Positions 1-7,900 of a stretch of DNA of 35,313 bases are shown here, piece after piece; the stretch's first letter is position 1; each line of letters opens with the position of its first letter. The stretch spans positions 1 through 35,313 of the forward strand of contig CANHFH010000014.1 of NCBI GenBank assembly GCA_947459825.1, given 5' to 3'. The notes beneath the pieces were generated by a model. That model was not told the origin of the DNA and searched no databases. It worked only from the letters and a program-made list of their open reading frames with translations. Source of the stretch: Pseudomonadota bacterium (GTDB lineage Bacteria; Pseudomonadota; Gammaproteobacteria; Steroidobacterales; Steroidobacteraceae). The position numbers and the translations under genes were made by a program.

Positions 1-1202
1 GCGCCGATCGGCGTGCCGTTGATGCTGCCGCCGGTGATCGCCGTGCCGCTGATGGCGCCGCCGGTGATCTGGGCGTTCGCGGTGACGAGGCTGCCTGCGG
101 TGAGCGCACCGACGAAGTTGCCCGCGCCGTCCGCGCCGATGGTGAAGCGCTCGATGTTGGCGGTGCGGAGCACCAGCGGCTGCGCGTTGGTGGTGCCGAG
201 GAACTGCGTGGTCGGGTCGGTGATGGCGTTGCCGCCGAGCGCCCAGAAGCTGCCGGTGATCTCGACGAGGTTGCGGCGACGGACGACGCCGTTGGCGTCG
301 ACGGAGAGCAGGTCGTCCGACACGGCGCCGGTACGCAGGCCCTGGAGGCGCAGGGGGTCGGCGTCGGCCGCGGCCGAGACATCGAGGCGGTAGAGCGGGT
401 TGGCGTTGCCCAGGCCGATGCCGACGAAGCCGCCGCTCGAGATGCGCAGGCGTTCGGTGCCGTTGGTGCTGGCGGCGAGGGTATCAAGCGCCGGGAAGAA
501 GAAACCGGTGTTGGTGTCGCCGGCGCGCGCGATCGAGGGTGCGGCGGCGCTGCCCTGCGCGAACAGCGCGGTGCCCGCGAAGGTGGCGGTGTTGCTGAAA
601 CTGCTGGTGCCGTTGACGGTGAGCGCGGTGCCGCTCGCGTTGGAGAACGCCGCGCCGCCGCTGAAGGTGGCCAGGCCGCTGAAATCGCTGGTGCCGGACA
701 CCGACAGCGTATCGGTGCTGAGGCCATTGCTGACCGTCAACCCGCCGTTCGCGAGGATCTGCCCGGAGAACTGCGCGACACCGTCCGCCGTGAAGCGCGC
801 GACCTCGGCGGCGTTCGTCTTCACGACGAAGTCGGCGTAGTTGCTGGTACCGAGGTACTGCGTGTCGGGGTCGGTGACCGCGTTGCCGCCCAAGAGCCAC
901 GTACGGTTGCCGAGCAGGTTGTCGATGCCCACCTGGCGCAGCGCGCCGGTGTTGCTCGCGATGACGAAGCGGTCGAAGCCGGTGGAGGGCGCATTCGCCG
1001 CGGCGCCGCCGATGCTGGCGATGGTGACATTCGGCGTGCCCGCGGTGCCGGTGACGGTGAGGCCGCCATTCAGCGTGGTGAGGCCGGTGACGCCGAGGGT
1101 GCCGCCGAGGGTGGTGGCGCCCGTCGCGGCGAGCGTCGAGAAGCGGCCGGTGCTCGCCGTGGTGGCGCCGATCGGCGTGCCGTTGATGCTGCCGCCGGTG
1201 AT
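1..1202. repeat. 38-bp identical direct repeat inside the fibre gene
   Basis: Positions 1-38 and 1165-1202 are identical. On the minus strand they encode the same GGSINGTPIGA peptide at the end of a fibre module. This shows recent module duplication or gene conversion within the gene. Confidence 0.85.
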
Positions 1203-4091
1203 GGTGGCGTTCGCGGTGGTGAGGCCACCCGCCGTGAGCGTGCCCGCGAAGTTGCCGGCGCCGTCGGCGGCGATGCGGAAACGCTCGATGTTGGTGGTGC
1301 GGAACACCAGATCCTTGGCGTCGATGGTGCCGAGGAAGTCGAGCGAGGGGTCGGTGCCGGAGTTGCCGCGCAGCAGCCAGGAGTTCTGCGCAAGCAGGTT
1401 CGTGAGGCTGACCTGGTTGAGCGCGCCGGCGTCGTTGGCGAGCACGACGCGGTCGAAGCCGGTGGGCACGGTGCTGCCCGCCGTACCGCTGAGGCTCGAG
1501 AAGGTGACATTCGGCGTGCCGGCGGTGCCGGTGACGGTGAGGCCGCCGTTCAGCGTGGCGAGGCCGGTGACGCCGAGCGTGCCGCCGACGGTGGTGTTGC
1601 CGTTGAGCGCCGAGGCGCCGCTCACGGTGATCGTGTTGGCGGTGAGCCCGGCGTTGAAGGTGCCGAGGCCGTTGAAGGTGGCGCTGGTGAAGGTGCTCGC
1701 GCCCGTCACGCCGAGCGCGCCGGTGATGGCGGCGTTGCCGGTGATGGCAGCGTTGCCGGTGACGGCGAGCGAGTTCAGCGTGGCGAGGCCGGAGGTGTTG
1801 AGCGTGGTGGTGCTGAGACCGCCGCCCACGGTGAGCGGCCCGACGAAGTTGCCCGCGCCCGTGCTGCCGTTGATGGTGAAGCGCGTGACGTTGTTCGTCT
1901 TCAGGACGAGATCGACGGCGTTGGTCGTGCCGACGAAGCTGTCGGCATCGGCGTTGGCGTTGCCGCCGAGCGCCCAGAAGCTGCCGACGACATCCGACAG
2001 GTTGCGGCGACGGACGACGCCGCTGCCATCGACCGAGAGGATGCTGTCGGTGGTGCTGCCGTTCGGAAGTCCGAGCAGCGTCAGCGGGTTCGTGCCCCCG
2101 GTGGGGCTGATCGTCAGGCCGCCCGAGGCGTTGACGGTGAAGACATCGGTGAGGTTGGCACCGTTGCGGCCCTGCAGCAGCAGCAGCGCGCCGGAGTTGC
2201 CGTTCGCGCCCTTCACCACGAATGCGGGCGTGTTGCTCGTACTGGTGTTGACCTCGAGGATGCCGGAGGGCGCGGCCGGCTCGGCACCGGCGTTGATGGC
2301 GAGGCGGCCGGTCGCGAAGTCGCCGTACAGCAGGTTGTTGCTGGCGCTGTTGGCGATGAAGAGCTTGTTGGAGACGTTGGTGGCACCCGAGCCGGCCTGG
2401 TTGCCGAGGAACAGGTTGCCGCCGCCGGTGACGTTGGCGCCGGCGTTCGCGCCGATCGCGATGTTCTGGGACACGCCGGACGCGTTCTGCAGCGCGTTCT
2501 GTCCGATGGCGATGTTGCTGTTGCCGGAGAAGGAGTTCTGCAGCGCGTTCTGGCCGATGGCGACATTCGCGATGCCGGAGGTGTTCATCGCCAACGCGCC
2601 GCTGCCGACCACGGTGTTGCTCAGCAGCCCGCCGCCGCCGCGTCCGACCCGTACATTGTTGATGAAGGCGTCGCTGGCGGTGGACAGCGTGCCGTTGACC
2701 GTGAGATTGCCGCCCATCGTCACCGCACCGGTGTCGCCCGCGATGACCATGCGGACCTTGTTGTCGGTCGCGATGACGAGGTTGCTCGACGACTTGGTGC
2801 CGAGGAACTGGCCGGTGGGCGCGAGCCCCATGTCCGCGGCGGTGCTGGTGCTCGTGATGGTGTTGCCATCCGTGCGCCACGCCGCGAGCGTGTCGGTGAG
2901 GTTGAGCGCGACGTTCTCGGCCGAGACGACGCGGCCGAAGACATCGAGGGTGACGCGCGGGAGGTTGAGGATGGTGCTGACGACGCCCGTCACCGGGTTG
3001 GTGGACTGGCCGAGACCGCCGAAGATGCCGGAAATGGTCGTAGAACCGGCGAGGTCCTGCAGCGGAGATCCGGCGTTCGCGCCACTGCCGAGGATCGTGG
3101 CGAGACCGAGCTCGGGGTTGCCGCCGACGCCGTCCGCGTTGGCGACGACGAGCTGGTTGGTGACCCCCGCGATGGAGCGGGAGCCGACCGCGGCGCCCGT
3201 GCTGACGAGCAGCCCGGGCTGCGAGGGCGGCAACGAGCCCAGAGACTGCACGAGCGTCGGGACCTGGTCGATCTCGATCCAGCGGGTGTTGCCGACGACC
3301 ACATTGCCCGAGGCGTCGGTGCGCAGCGCACCCGAAGCTGTCCCCGCGAGACCGTTGATGCGGAGGGTGTTGGTGGTGAGGTTGTCGAAGTTGGCGTCGA
3401 GTTCACCGCCCGTCAGGTTGTCCGAAGACAGACCCGAGACGTTCCGCCAGATGTTGTCGATGGGGTCCCATCGATAAAGCGACTGGTTCTCTTGGACATA
3501 GCGCATCTCGCCGGCCGAGCGCTCGGCGAGCGGGATCTGGCCGAGGTCCTCTTCCGTCTCGACACGGATGATGGAAGTGTCCGTATAGGCGGTGCTGAGG
3601 GCGATGGCGGAATAGGTGGTGACGTAGTCGTCGCCCGCGCGCGTGCCGCCGAGGGCCTGCGTACAGGTGGTGTTGAAGGTGGAATCCGGCCCCGCGAAGA
3701 CGACCGCGAGGGCGATGGTGCTGCTGGCGGGCGCGCCCTGCTGGCCGCGCACGCAGTAGCCGAGGCGGGAGTTGAAGTCGTCGGTGAGCGGCGCGCCGAA
3801 GCCGGTGGCGATGAAGCCGCCGTTGGTGGGGGGCGTCGCGCCGCTGATGAGCACCGGCGGCGGCGGCAGGATGTTGCCCGCGCCGTCGGTGGTCCCCGAG
3901 GCCGCCATCACGGTGGCCGCCGTGCGGGCGTTCATCTGGCCCTGGCGGATCTTCTGGAGCTGCGATTCGAGCAGCGAGGGTCCGACCGACTGCGCGAGAG
4001 CGGGCGCGGCGAAAGCCCAAACGGAAACGGCGCCGAGCAGGGCTGCCCGACGCAGAGCGCTTCCGTTTGTGCTTTGCGGACCGCGGCTCAT
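1..4091 (-). CDS. Giant exported phage-tail-fibre-like repeat adhesin (partial, C-terminus outside window)
   Basis: Open from ATG 4091 to the window edge with no stop (1,363 codons visible). The N-terminus is a signal peptide: Arg-rich start, hydrophobic core, AxA-type site ending PALAQ near residue 34. Residues about 35-330 form a non-repetitive head. About 505-560 has imperfect NxAIGQNALQN copies, like the YadA/tail-fibre beta-roll. Then come Gly/Thr/Asn-rich repeats with a recurring module, W-A/L-L-G-G-N followed by FLGTTNA and a V-KTNN-ERF strand, seen four times (near 1970, 1375, 895 and 240). A segment GFFFPALDTLA...ERLRI (near 480-435) is typical of proteins that end in an S74 intramolecular chaperone. 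The start overlaps the upstream pilin stop as ATGA, so it is translationally coupled to the pilus operon. Role as pilus-tip or surface adhesin is inference. Family resemblance is by eye. Confidence 0.85.
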   Translation of the reverse strand, partial: MSRGPQSTNGSALRRAALLGAVSVWAFAAPALAQSVGPSLLESQLQKIRQGQMNARTAATVMAASGTTDGAGNILPPPPVLISGATPPTNGGFIATGFGAPLTDDFNSRLGYCVRGQQGAPASSTIALAVVFAGPDSTFNTTCTQALGGTRAGDDYVTTYSAIALSTAYTDTSIIRVETEEDLGQIPLAERSAGEMRYVQENQSLYRWDPIDNIWRNVSGLSSDNLTGGELDANFDNLTTNTLRINGLAGTASGALRTDASGNVVVGNTRWIEIDQVPTLVQSLGSLPPSQPGLLVSTGAAVGSRSIAGVTNQLVVANADGVGGNPELGLATILGSGANAGSPLQDLAGSTTISGIFGGLGQSTNPVTGVVSTILNLPRVTLDVFGRVVSAENVALNLTDTLAAWRTDGNTITSTSTAADMGLAPTGQFLGTKSSSNLVIATDNKVRMVIAGDTGAVTMGGNLTVNGTLSTASDAFINNVRVGRGGGGLLSNTVVGSGALAMNTSGIANVAIGQNALQNSFSGNSNIAIGQNALQNASGVSQNIAIGANAGANVTGGGNLFLGNQAGSGATNVSNKLFIANSASNNLLYGDFATGRLAINAGAEPAAPSGILEVNTSTSNTPAFVVKGANGNSGALLLLQGRNGANLTDVFTVNASGGLTISPTGGTNPLTLLGLPNGSTTDSILSVDGSGVVRRRNLSDVVGSFWALGGNANADADSFVGTTNAVDLVLKTNNVTRFTINGSTGAGNFVGPLTVGGGLSTTTLNTSGLATLNSLAVTGNAAITGNAAITGALGVTGASTFTSATFNGLGTFNAGLTANTITVSGASALNGNTTVGGTLGVTGLATLNGGLTVTGTAGTPNVTFSSLSGTAGSTVPTGFDRVVLANDAGALNQVSLTNLLAQNSWLLRGNSGTDPSLDFLGTIDAKDLVFRTTNIERFRIAADGAGNFAGTLTAGGLTTANATITGGSINGTPIGATTASTGRFSTLAATGATTLGGTLGVTGLTTLNGGLTVTGTAGTPNVTIASIGGAAANAPSTGFDRFVIASNTGALRQVGIDNLLGNRTWLLGGNAVTDPDTQYLGTSNYADFVVKTNAAEVARFTADGVAQFSGQILANGGLTVSNGLSTDTLSVSGTSDFSGLATFSGGAAFSNASGTALTVNGTSSFSNTATFAGTALFAQGSAAAPSIARAGDTNTGFFFPALDTLAASTNGTERLRISSGGFVGIGLGNANPLYRLDVSAAADADPLRLQGLRTGAVSDDLLSVDANGVVRRRNLVEITGSFWALGGNAITDPTTQFLGTTNAQPLVLRTANIERFTIGADGAGNFVGALTAGSLVTANAQITGGAISGTAITGGSINGTPIG
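1023..1586. repeat. Tandem 480-bp (160-residue) module in the fibre gene
   Basis: Positions 1023-1106 and 1503-1586 match with about four mismatches in 84 bp, exactly 480 bp apart. The Trp codon region near 884-900 and 1364-1380 keeps the same 480-bp spacing, so a whole 160-residue unit is duplicated. The copies lie within one reading frame and could recombine without breaking it. Confidence 0.8.
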
Positions 4092-4702
4092 GGTGTCGCC
4101 GCCGGTGGCCTACGGAGGAAGTAAGTCAGAGTCGTCGTGCCTACCGAGGTGGTCACGGACATCTCGTCAGTACCGAACGTTCGGCTCAAGCGGTTGACCG
4201 CTGCAACGCCGTTCGCATCCGAAGTGGATGTACGGGCGAAGATGTCGCCGGTGCCGCCCAAGTCATTGACATACACCCAGGGCGCGAAGCCCTCAGGCGG
4301 GCGCGGCAGGAACACCGTGTTCGTCCCATCGAAGAGCCGCTGCCCGGTGCCGGTGCAGGCCACCGACGCCAGCTGGTCGCCGTTGGTATCGTCGGTGCTC
4401 TGGGGCATGGCGGTCACCAAGGCCGCTGCGTCGGTCACACTGGTGGCGGCGCAGAGCAGCACTTGGGTGCGGATGACTTGAATGTTCGTCCGCAGCGTGG
4501 ACTGGGCACGGTCGACCCATTCCGCGGACGCCTGCTCATCCCTCATGCGGCTGAGACCCGCGGTGACGATCCCGAGGATGATCAGGGCCGCCATGAGGTA
4601 GCCCATGATGAAGCCGCGCGACCGCCGCGCAGCCGCGCCCCGCTCGGCACGCGGGAGGCGCCGGAGAGCCGGAAACTGCGGTGTGGCGAGGGCGGTGTTC
4701 AT
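4088..4702 (-). CDS. Prepilin-like protein (probable minor pilin)
   Basis: 204 residues. A long basic leader (residues 1-30, ending RRSRG) is followed by FIMGYLMAALIILGIVTAGL, a hydrophobic helix that begins as a mature type IV pilin does, with G|F as the likely prepilin-peptidase site. The usual Glu5 is absent; Tyr stands there. The rest is a soluble domain with Cys84 and Cys116, which could form a disulphide. A leader this long fits type IVb rather than type IVa prepilins. It lies between the putative major pilin and the fibre gene; its TGA overlaps the fibre ATG (ATGA). ATG 4702 has no strong ribosome binding site. It may link the fibre to the pilus, as PilV-type minor pilins do, but that is inference. 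A GspK-like pseudopilin that also lacks Glu5 is an alternative. Confidence 0.7.
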   Translation of the reverse strand: MNTALATPQFPALRRLPRAERGAAARRSRGFIMGYLMAALIILGIVTAGLSRMRDEQASAEWVDRAQSTLRTNIQVIRTQVLLCAATSVTDAAALVTAMPQSTDDTNGDQLASVACTGTGQRLFDGTNTVFLPRPPEGFAPWVYVNDLGGTGDIFARTSTSDANGVAAVNRLSRTFGTDEMSVTTSVGTTTLTYFLRRPPAATP

Positions 4703-4734
4703 CGTGGGGGCTCGAAAAACTCCCTGTCCTTCTG

Positions 4735-4776
4735 GCGGAAGACCCCGCGCCCCGAAACCGGGACGCGGGGTTCCGC
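4735..4776 (-). promoter_or_regulatory. Strong stem-loop after the putative major pilin gene
   Basis: On the minus strand, GCGGAA pairs with TTCCGC and an inner CCCCGCG pairs with CGCGGGG around a short loop. It starts 23 nt after the pilin TAA. The T-run (TTTTT) lies about 15 nt further on, so it is not a standard intrinsic terminator. It is more likely an attenuator or mRNA-stabilising hairpin that raises pilin output over the two downstream genes. Confidence 0.65.
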
Positions 4777-4798
4777 AATCAACCAGTCAGGTTATCCG

Positions 4799-5449
4799 TT
4801 AGCCGGGGGGCGGCGTCGGCGCAGCCGCATCGACCACAACCACACGGAAATAGGTGTGGGCTCCTGTGCCCGATCCATAACATCCTTCGCGCCAACCGTT
4901 TGTTACAGTCGCAGCGTTCAGAGTGCCGGGCAAAGCCGCGGTGACCACAACACCGTTGACGGTGCTATTGATGCGACGGCAGACCGCCAGCGCGATGTTA
5001 CCGATCTCGATAATCTGCTCGGTGTTGCCACCACCAACGTTTGACACGGCCACGGGCCCCGGGAAATTAAACGTTGCAGCCGTGCCGGATGCCAAAGCAG
5101 TGGCCGGGAAGCGCGGTTCGCCCACGAGGTAGCGCAGGGCCGGATCCCAGAGACCCACGGCCGTAGCGGTGCTCGTGGCCGACAGGGCGATTTGCGTGTT
5201 GGCATTTACCGGGTTGACGCCGTCAGCGATGGCGCGGTTGACGGCGCCCTGGATGTCGGTGCCGACCTTCAGGACGTAGGTCGCGTTGACCTTCGCCTGC
5301 TCGGAGTCGGCCGAGGTCTGGTTGTCCTGGTTGGCCAGCGAGAACGCCGCCACCACGACCGCGATGATGACCAGTGCGAACAGGATCGCACCTTGGATGA
5401 AACCGCCCTGACGGCGGTGCGGCGCGAAGCCACTGTTGCTCTTGTACAT
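4799..5449 (-). CDS. Type IVb-like prepilin (probable major pilin)
   Basis: 216 residues. A 16-residue leader ending RRQGG is followed by FIQGAILFALVIIAVVVAAF; the likely prepilin-peptidase site is G16|F17. Mature position 5 is Ala instead of the canonical Glu. The globular part has Cys157 and Cys190 near the C-terminus, placed like the disulphide-bounded D-region of type IV pilins, and ends in a Pro-rich tail. Start ATG 5449 is supported by an AGGAGAG ribosome binding site. It has its own spacer from the isomerase gene (118 bp) with a TATAAT box, and a stem-loop follows it. Both point to expression above the operon level, as expected of a major subunit. The assignment rests on leader, helix and context, not on overall sequence identity. 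Confidence 0.75.
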   Translation of the reverse strand: MYKSNSGFAPHRRQGGFIQGAILFALVIIAVVVAAFSLANQDNQTSADSEQAKVNATYVLKVGTDIQGAVNRAIADGVNPVNANTQIALSATSTATAVGLWDPALRYLVGEPRFPATALASGTAATFNFPGPVAVSNVGGGNTEQIIEIGNIALAVCRRINSTVNGVVVTAALPGTLNAATVTNGWREGCYGSGTGAHTYFRVVVVDAAAPTPPPG

Positions 5450-5521
5450 CGTCTCTCTCCTGCCCCGAGGGGCGTTATGAATGTTTCCCGGCGTTTGGAC
5501 TACCTGCGACTCCGGGAGTTC

Positions 5522-5527
5522 ATTATA
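5522..5527 (-). promoter_or_regulatory. Consensus -10 box for the pilin gene
   Basis: A perfect TATAAT on the minus strand in the 118-bp gap upstream of the pilin, giving a leader of about 65 nt. No good -35 was found at 17 bp. A GTCCG/CGGAC inverted repeat lies just upstream and could bind an activator. Confidence 0.5.
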
Positions 5528-5567
5528 CAGTCCGCGCAGTCCGGACCTTGCCCTATTTATCGTCCGA

Positions 5568-6473
5568 TCAGAGCTTCAACTTGATCTGCGCCTTCTCGCG
5601 CCGCTCCAGCAACTCGTCGTTGAACCGGCGCTGTGCGATCAGGCCACGGATCTCTTCCTTGATTTCCTTAGTCTGCGCCGGCTTCTTGCCGGGGCGCACC
5701 TGCTCGATGTGCAGGATGAGGAATCCGTCACGGACCCGCACCGCGCGCAGGTAGTCGCCGGCCTTGGCGCTGGCGACCAACTGGCCGAGGCCGTAAGGCG
5801 TCTGGGCGAGCGGGATGAAGCCGTCGCCCTCAGCCGGAACCGGCTTGAACTTGGCCTTGGCCTCGGCGTCGTTGGCGGCGATGTTGCGCTCCATCGTGGC
5901 CGCGTCGATGTCGTCCTGGGTGAGGTAGTAGTTGAGCTTGTAGGAGGCGTAGTCGGCGTCCTTGACCTGGTCCTTGTAGAACTGGTCGATGTCCTTGTCG
6001 GTGACCTCCTGCAACAGCTCCGCGCGGCGGCGCTGTAAATAGAGGTTGGCGAGCACCTCACGCTCCGCAGCGGCCTTGGCGGCCTTGGCGGCATCGGGGT
6101 AGAGCTCGCTCGCCGCCTCGGCGGCGAGCAAGCGGGTCACATAGCGGTCGACGGCGACGGCGCGGTCGAGGCCGTTGATGGTGGCCGGAGCGACCTCCTC
6201 GGCGGTGATGGTCTTGCCGTTCACCTCGGCGAGCACGCGCAGGCCTTCCTCGGGGCGCACGTCCGCAGGGCGCGTCCCCGCGGCACCTGCCGGGGTGGAT
6301 GCTGCCGCTGCCGGGGGTTTGCCGCCGAGGCCCGGCAGCTTGCCCTGCGAGTAAAGATACCAACCGCCGCCCACGAGGGCCGCGACCACGAGCGCGACGA
6401 GGCCGAGTTTGGCCGGGTTGCGCGAGGGCGCCTCAGAGGTGTCGGTGTCGGGGGTGTCGTTCTGGTCGGTCAT
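5568..6473 (-). CDS. Membrane-anchored PpiC/SurA-like peptidyl-prolyl isomerase
   Basis: 301 residues from ATG 6473, which overlaps the preceding stop as ATGA; longer upstream starts are unlikely. Residues 1-21 are acidic and cytoplasmic, 22-41 a transmembrane helix, then a Pro/Ala linker and a periplasmic part. VNGKTITAEEVA (about 84-95) is the SurA/PpiD-type N-terminal strand and helix. The C-terminal part (about 200-270) resembles a parvulin domain, including VRVRDGFLILHIEQVRPG, which matches the conserved end strand of parvulins. The C-terminus is basic and helical. A prolyl isomerase inside a pilus operon is unusual. A role in folding pilins or the very large fibre as they leave the inner membrane is inference. 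It may act only as a chaperone; catalytic residues could not be confirmed by eye. Confidence 0.75.
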   Translation of the reverse strand: MTDQNDTPDTDTSEAPSRNPAKLGLVALVVAALVGGGWYLYSQGKLPGLGGKPPAAAASTPAGAAGTRPADVRPEEGLRVLAEVNGKTITAEEVAPATINGLDRAVAVDRYVTRLLAAEAASELYPDAAKAAKAAAEREVLANLYLQRRRAELLQEVTDKDIDQFYKDQVKDADYASYKLNYYLTQDDIDAATMERNIAANDAEAKAKFKPVPAEGDGFIPLAQTPYGLGQLVASAKAGDYLRAVRVRDGFLILHIEQVRPGKKPAQTKEIKEEIRGLIAQRRFNDELLERREKAQIKLKL

Positions 6474-6949
6474 TGCTCGAACTCCGCTGTTTGAACATAG
6501 CCTTGGATGTCGGCCGAGGCGACAAGTTCGCCGCCGCAATCCTGCAGGCAGAGGGAATCGGCCTCCCAGACCACATTTTTGCTGTAGGACTGGAGGTTGT
6601 TGAGGGCGTAGATCCAGATCTCGTAGGCGCCGGGGTTGTCGACGACCACGCGCATCTTCTTGCCGTCCTCGGGGATGAGGACGCGCACGCCCGGCACGAG
6701 GCCGGCGATGATGCCGCCGTAGCGGGTGTAGTCCTCGGCGGTGAGCGGCACGCGGCTGAGCTTGACCTTGACGGCTTTGTCGCCGGAGACGGCCTTGGCC
6801 TGCGAATAGGCGGCGACCGCACGGCTGATCTGGTTACCGGCGGAGATGGTGCCGATGAGCGCGGTGCCGACGAGCACGATGGCGAGCGGCCGCAGCCGCC
6901 CGAGCACATTGAGCGCGATGGTGACCTGGTCCTGGAACGAGCCGGCCAT
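6470..6949 (-). CDS. Single-pass inner-membrane pilus assembly protein (unrecognised)
   Basis: 159 residues from ATG 6949, which overlaps the previous stop as TGATG. Longer frames start inside the upstream gene and are not supported. A transmembrane helix lies at about residues 21-38, followed by a periplasmic domain. Near the C-terminus the motif CLQDC could form a disulphide or bind metal. Size, topology and position suggest the PilO/PilP or TcpS-like alignment-complex role in type IV pilus machines. I do not recognise the family, so the function is inferred only from context. Confidence 0.7.
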   Translation of the reverse strand: MAGSFQDQVTIALNVLGRLRPLAIVLVGTALIGTISAGNQISRAVAAYSQAKAVSGDKAVKVKLSRVPLTAEDYTRYGGIIAGLVPGVRVLIPEDGKKMRVVVDNPGAYEIWIYALNNLQSYSKNVVWEADSLCLQDCGGELVASADIQGYVQTAEFEQ

Positions 6950-7890
6950 CAGCGGGCCTCCCCTGCCGGTGATGCGCCCGCGGCTGCGGGACCCGCGTCG
7001 GCGACCTTGGCCTTGTCGCCCTCGCCGACGATCTTGCCGCGGCGGACGCGCACCATGCCATCCCCTGCGAGTTCGGCGCGCGCGTCGCGGCCGTAGTTGG
7101 CGACGATGTCGCGGGTGACCCATTCGGGCACCATCACCTCGAAGGCCTCCCGGCGGCCGTTCATGCGGTAGCGCTCGATCCAGCCGCCGGTCTTGACGGT
7201 GTTGGCGGCGACCTTCTGCAGCATGCTCACCTGTTCGGCGAGCGGCGAGGTGAGGTTGAGGTCGGAGGTGAAGCGCTGCAAGGCGAGCTCCTTCTGGCCG
7301 CTCGAGCCTTCAGCCTTGGCCTCGTAGTGGCCGGCGAGCGCCGATGAACCGAGGTAGGCGGCGCCCATCAGCGCGGTGATGCCGCCGGCGATGCGGGTCA
7401 CGCGCTCGGAGGTGGTGTCGACGCGCTGCTGCAACGCGGCGTAGGCGGAGGTGAGCGGATAGCCGTCCTCGACGCCGCCGACATCGAACTCGGCGAGGCC
7501 CTGCTCGGCGATGGTCTCGGAGATGATGTCGCGGTCGTTGTAGAGCAGGCGCAGCTGCGTGCCGGTGAAGAGCGCGGCGGCCGAGCGCTCGCCGTGGGTG
7601 AGCACATAGGCGCCGGGGCCGCGGTGCGCGGGGTGGCCGGGCAGCGCGGCGGTCAACGGCAGCTTCGGGTCGAGCACGGAGGCCAATATCTTGGAGGGCG
7701 CGGCGAAGTAGAGGATGCGCTTCATGACGGGCTCGCGCACGCTCACCGTGTGGACATCCTCGGTGCCGAGGATGTCGCGCGCGACGAGCGCGACCGAAGC
7801 CTCGGCGTTCACGCCGGCGAGCGGCAGCGCCCCGGCGATCATGTGGCCGAAGACTTCGTCGAAGCTGTCCTGCGCGAATATCGTGGTCAT
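6949..7890 (-). CDS. Bitopic membrane protein of the pilus operon (unrecognised)
   Basis: 313 residues. Residues 1-165 look cytoplasmic with mixed alpha/beta character; one transmembrane helix lies at about 169-187; 188-280 would be periplasmic, and the tail is Ala/Gly-rich. This topology matches GspL, PilM-PilN fusions or BfpC/PilO-type proteins that link the ATPase to the periplasm. No motif confirms any of these. It follows the GspF-like gene by 10 bp and its TGA shares a base with the next ATG. No strong ribosome binding site is visible, so coupled translation is likely. Confidence 0.7.
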   Translation of the reverse strand: MTTIFAQDSFDEVFGHMIAGALPLAGVNAEASVALVARDILGTEDVHTVSVREPVMKRILYFAAPSKILASVLDPKLPLTAALPGHPAHRGPGAYVLTHGERSAAALFTGTQLRLLYNDRDIISETIAEQGLAEFDVGGVEDGYPLTSAYAALQQRVDTTSERVTRIAGGITALMGAAYLGSSALAGHYEAKAEGSSGQKELALQRFTSDLNLTSPLAEQVSMLQKVAANTVKTGGWIERYRMNGRREAFEVMVPEWVTRDIVANYGRDARAELAGDGMVRVRRGKIVGEGDKAKVADAGPAAAGASPAGEAR

Positions 7891-7900
7891 GACGGGCGGC

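Noticed and set aside
2450-2590. Possible CRISPR-like spaced repeats in the fibre gene
   Set aside because: The near-repeats are in-frame codons for NxAIGQNALQN peptides, not identical repeats with regular spacers.
484-2880. Long minus-strand open frame rich in His, Arg and Gln
   Set aside because: It is an out-of-frame shadow of the fibre gene; composition is not protein-like and the true frame runs through from 4091 with a signal peptide.
841-3477. 878-codon plus-strand open frame
   Set aside because: Antisense shadow of the fibre gene caused by high GC and repeats; no ribosome binding site, no domain.
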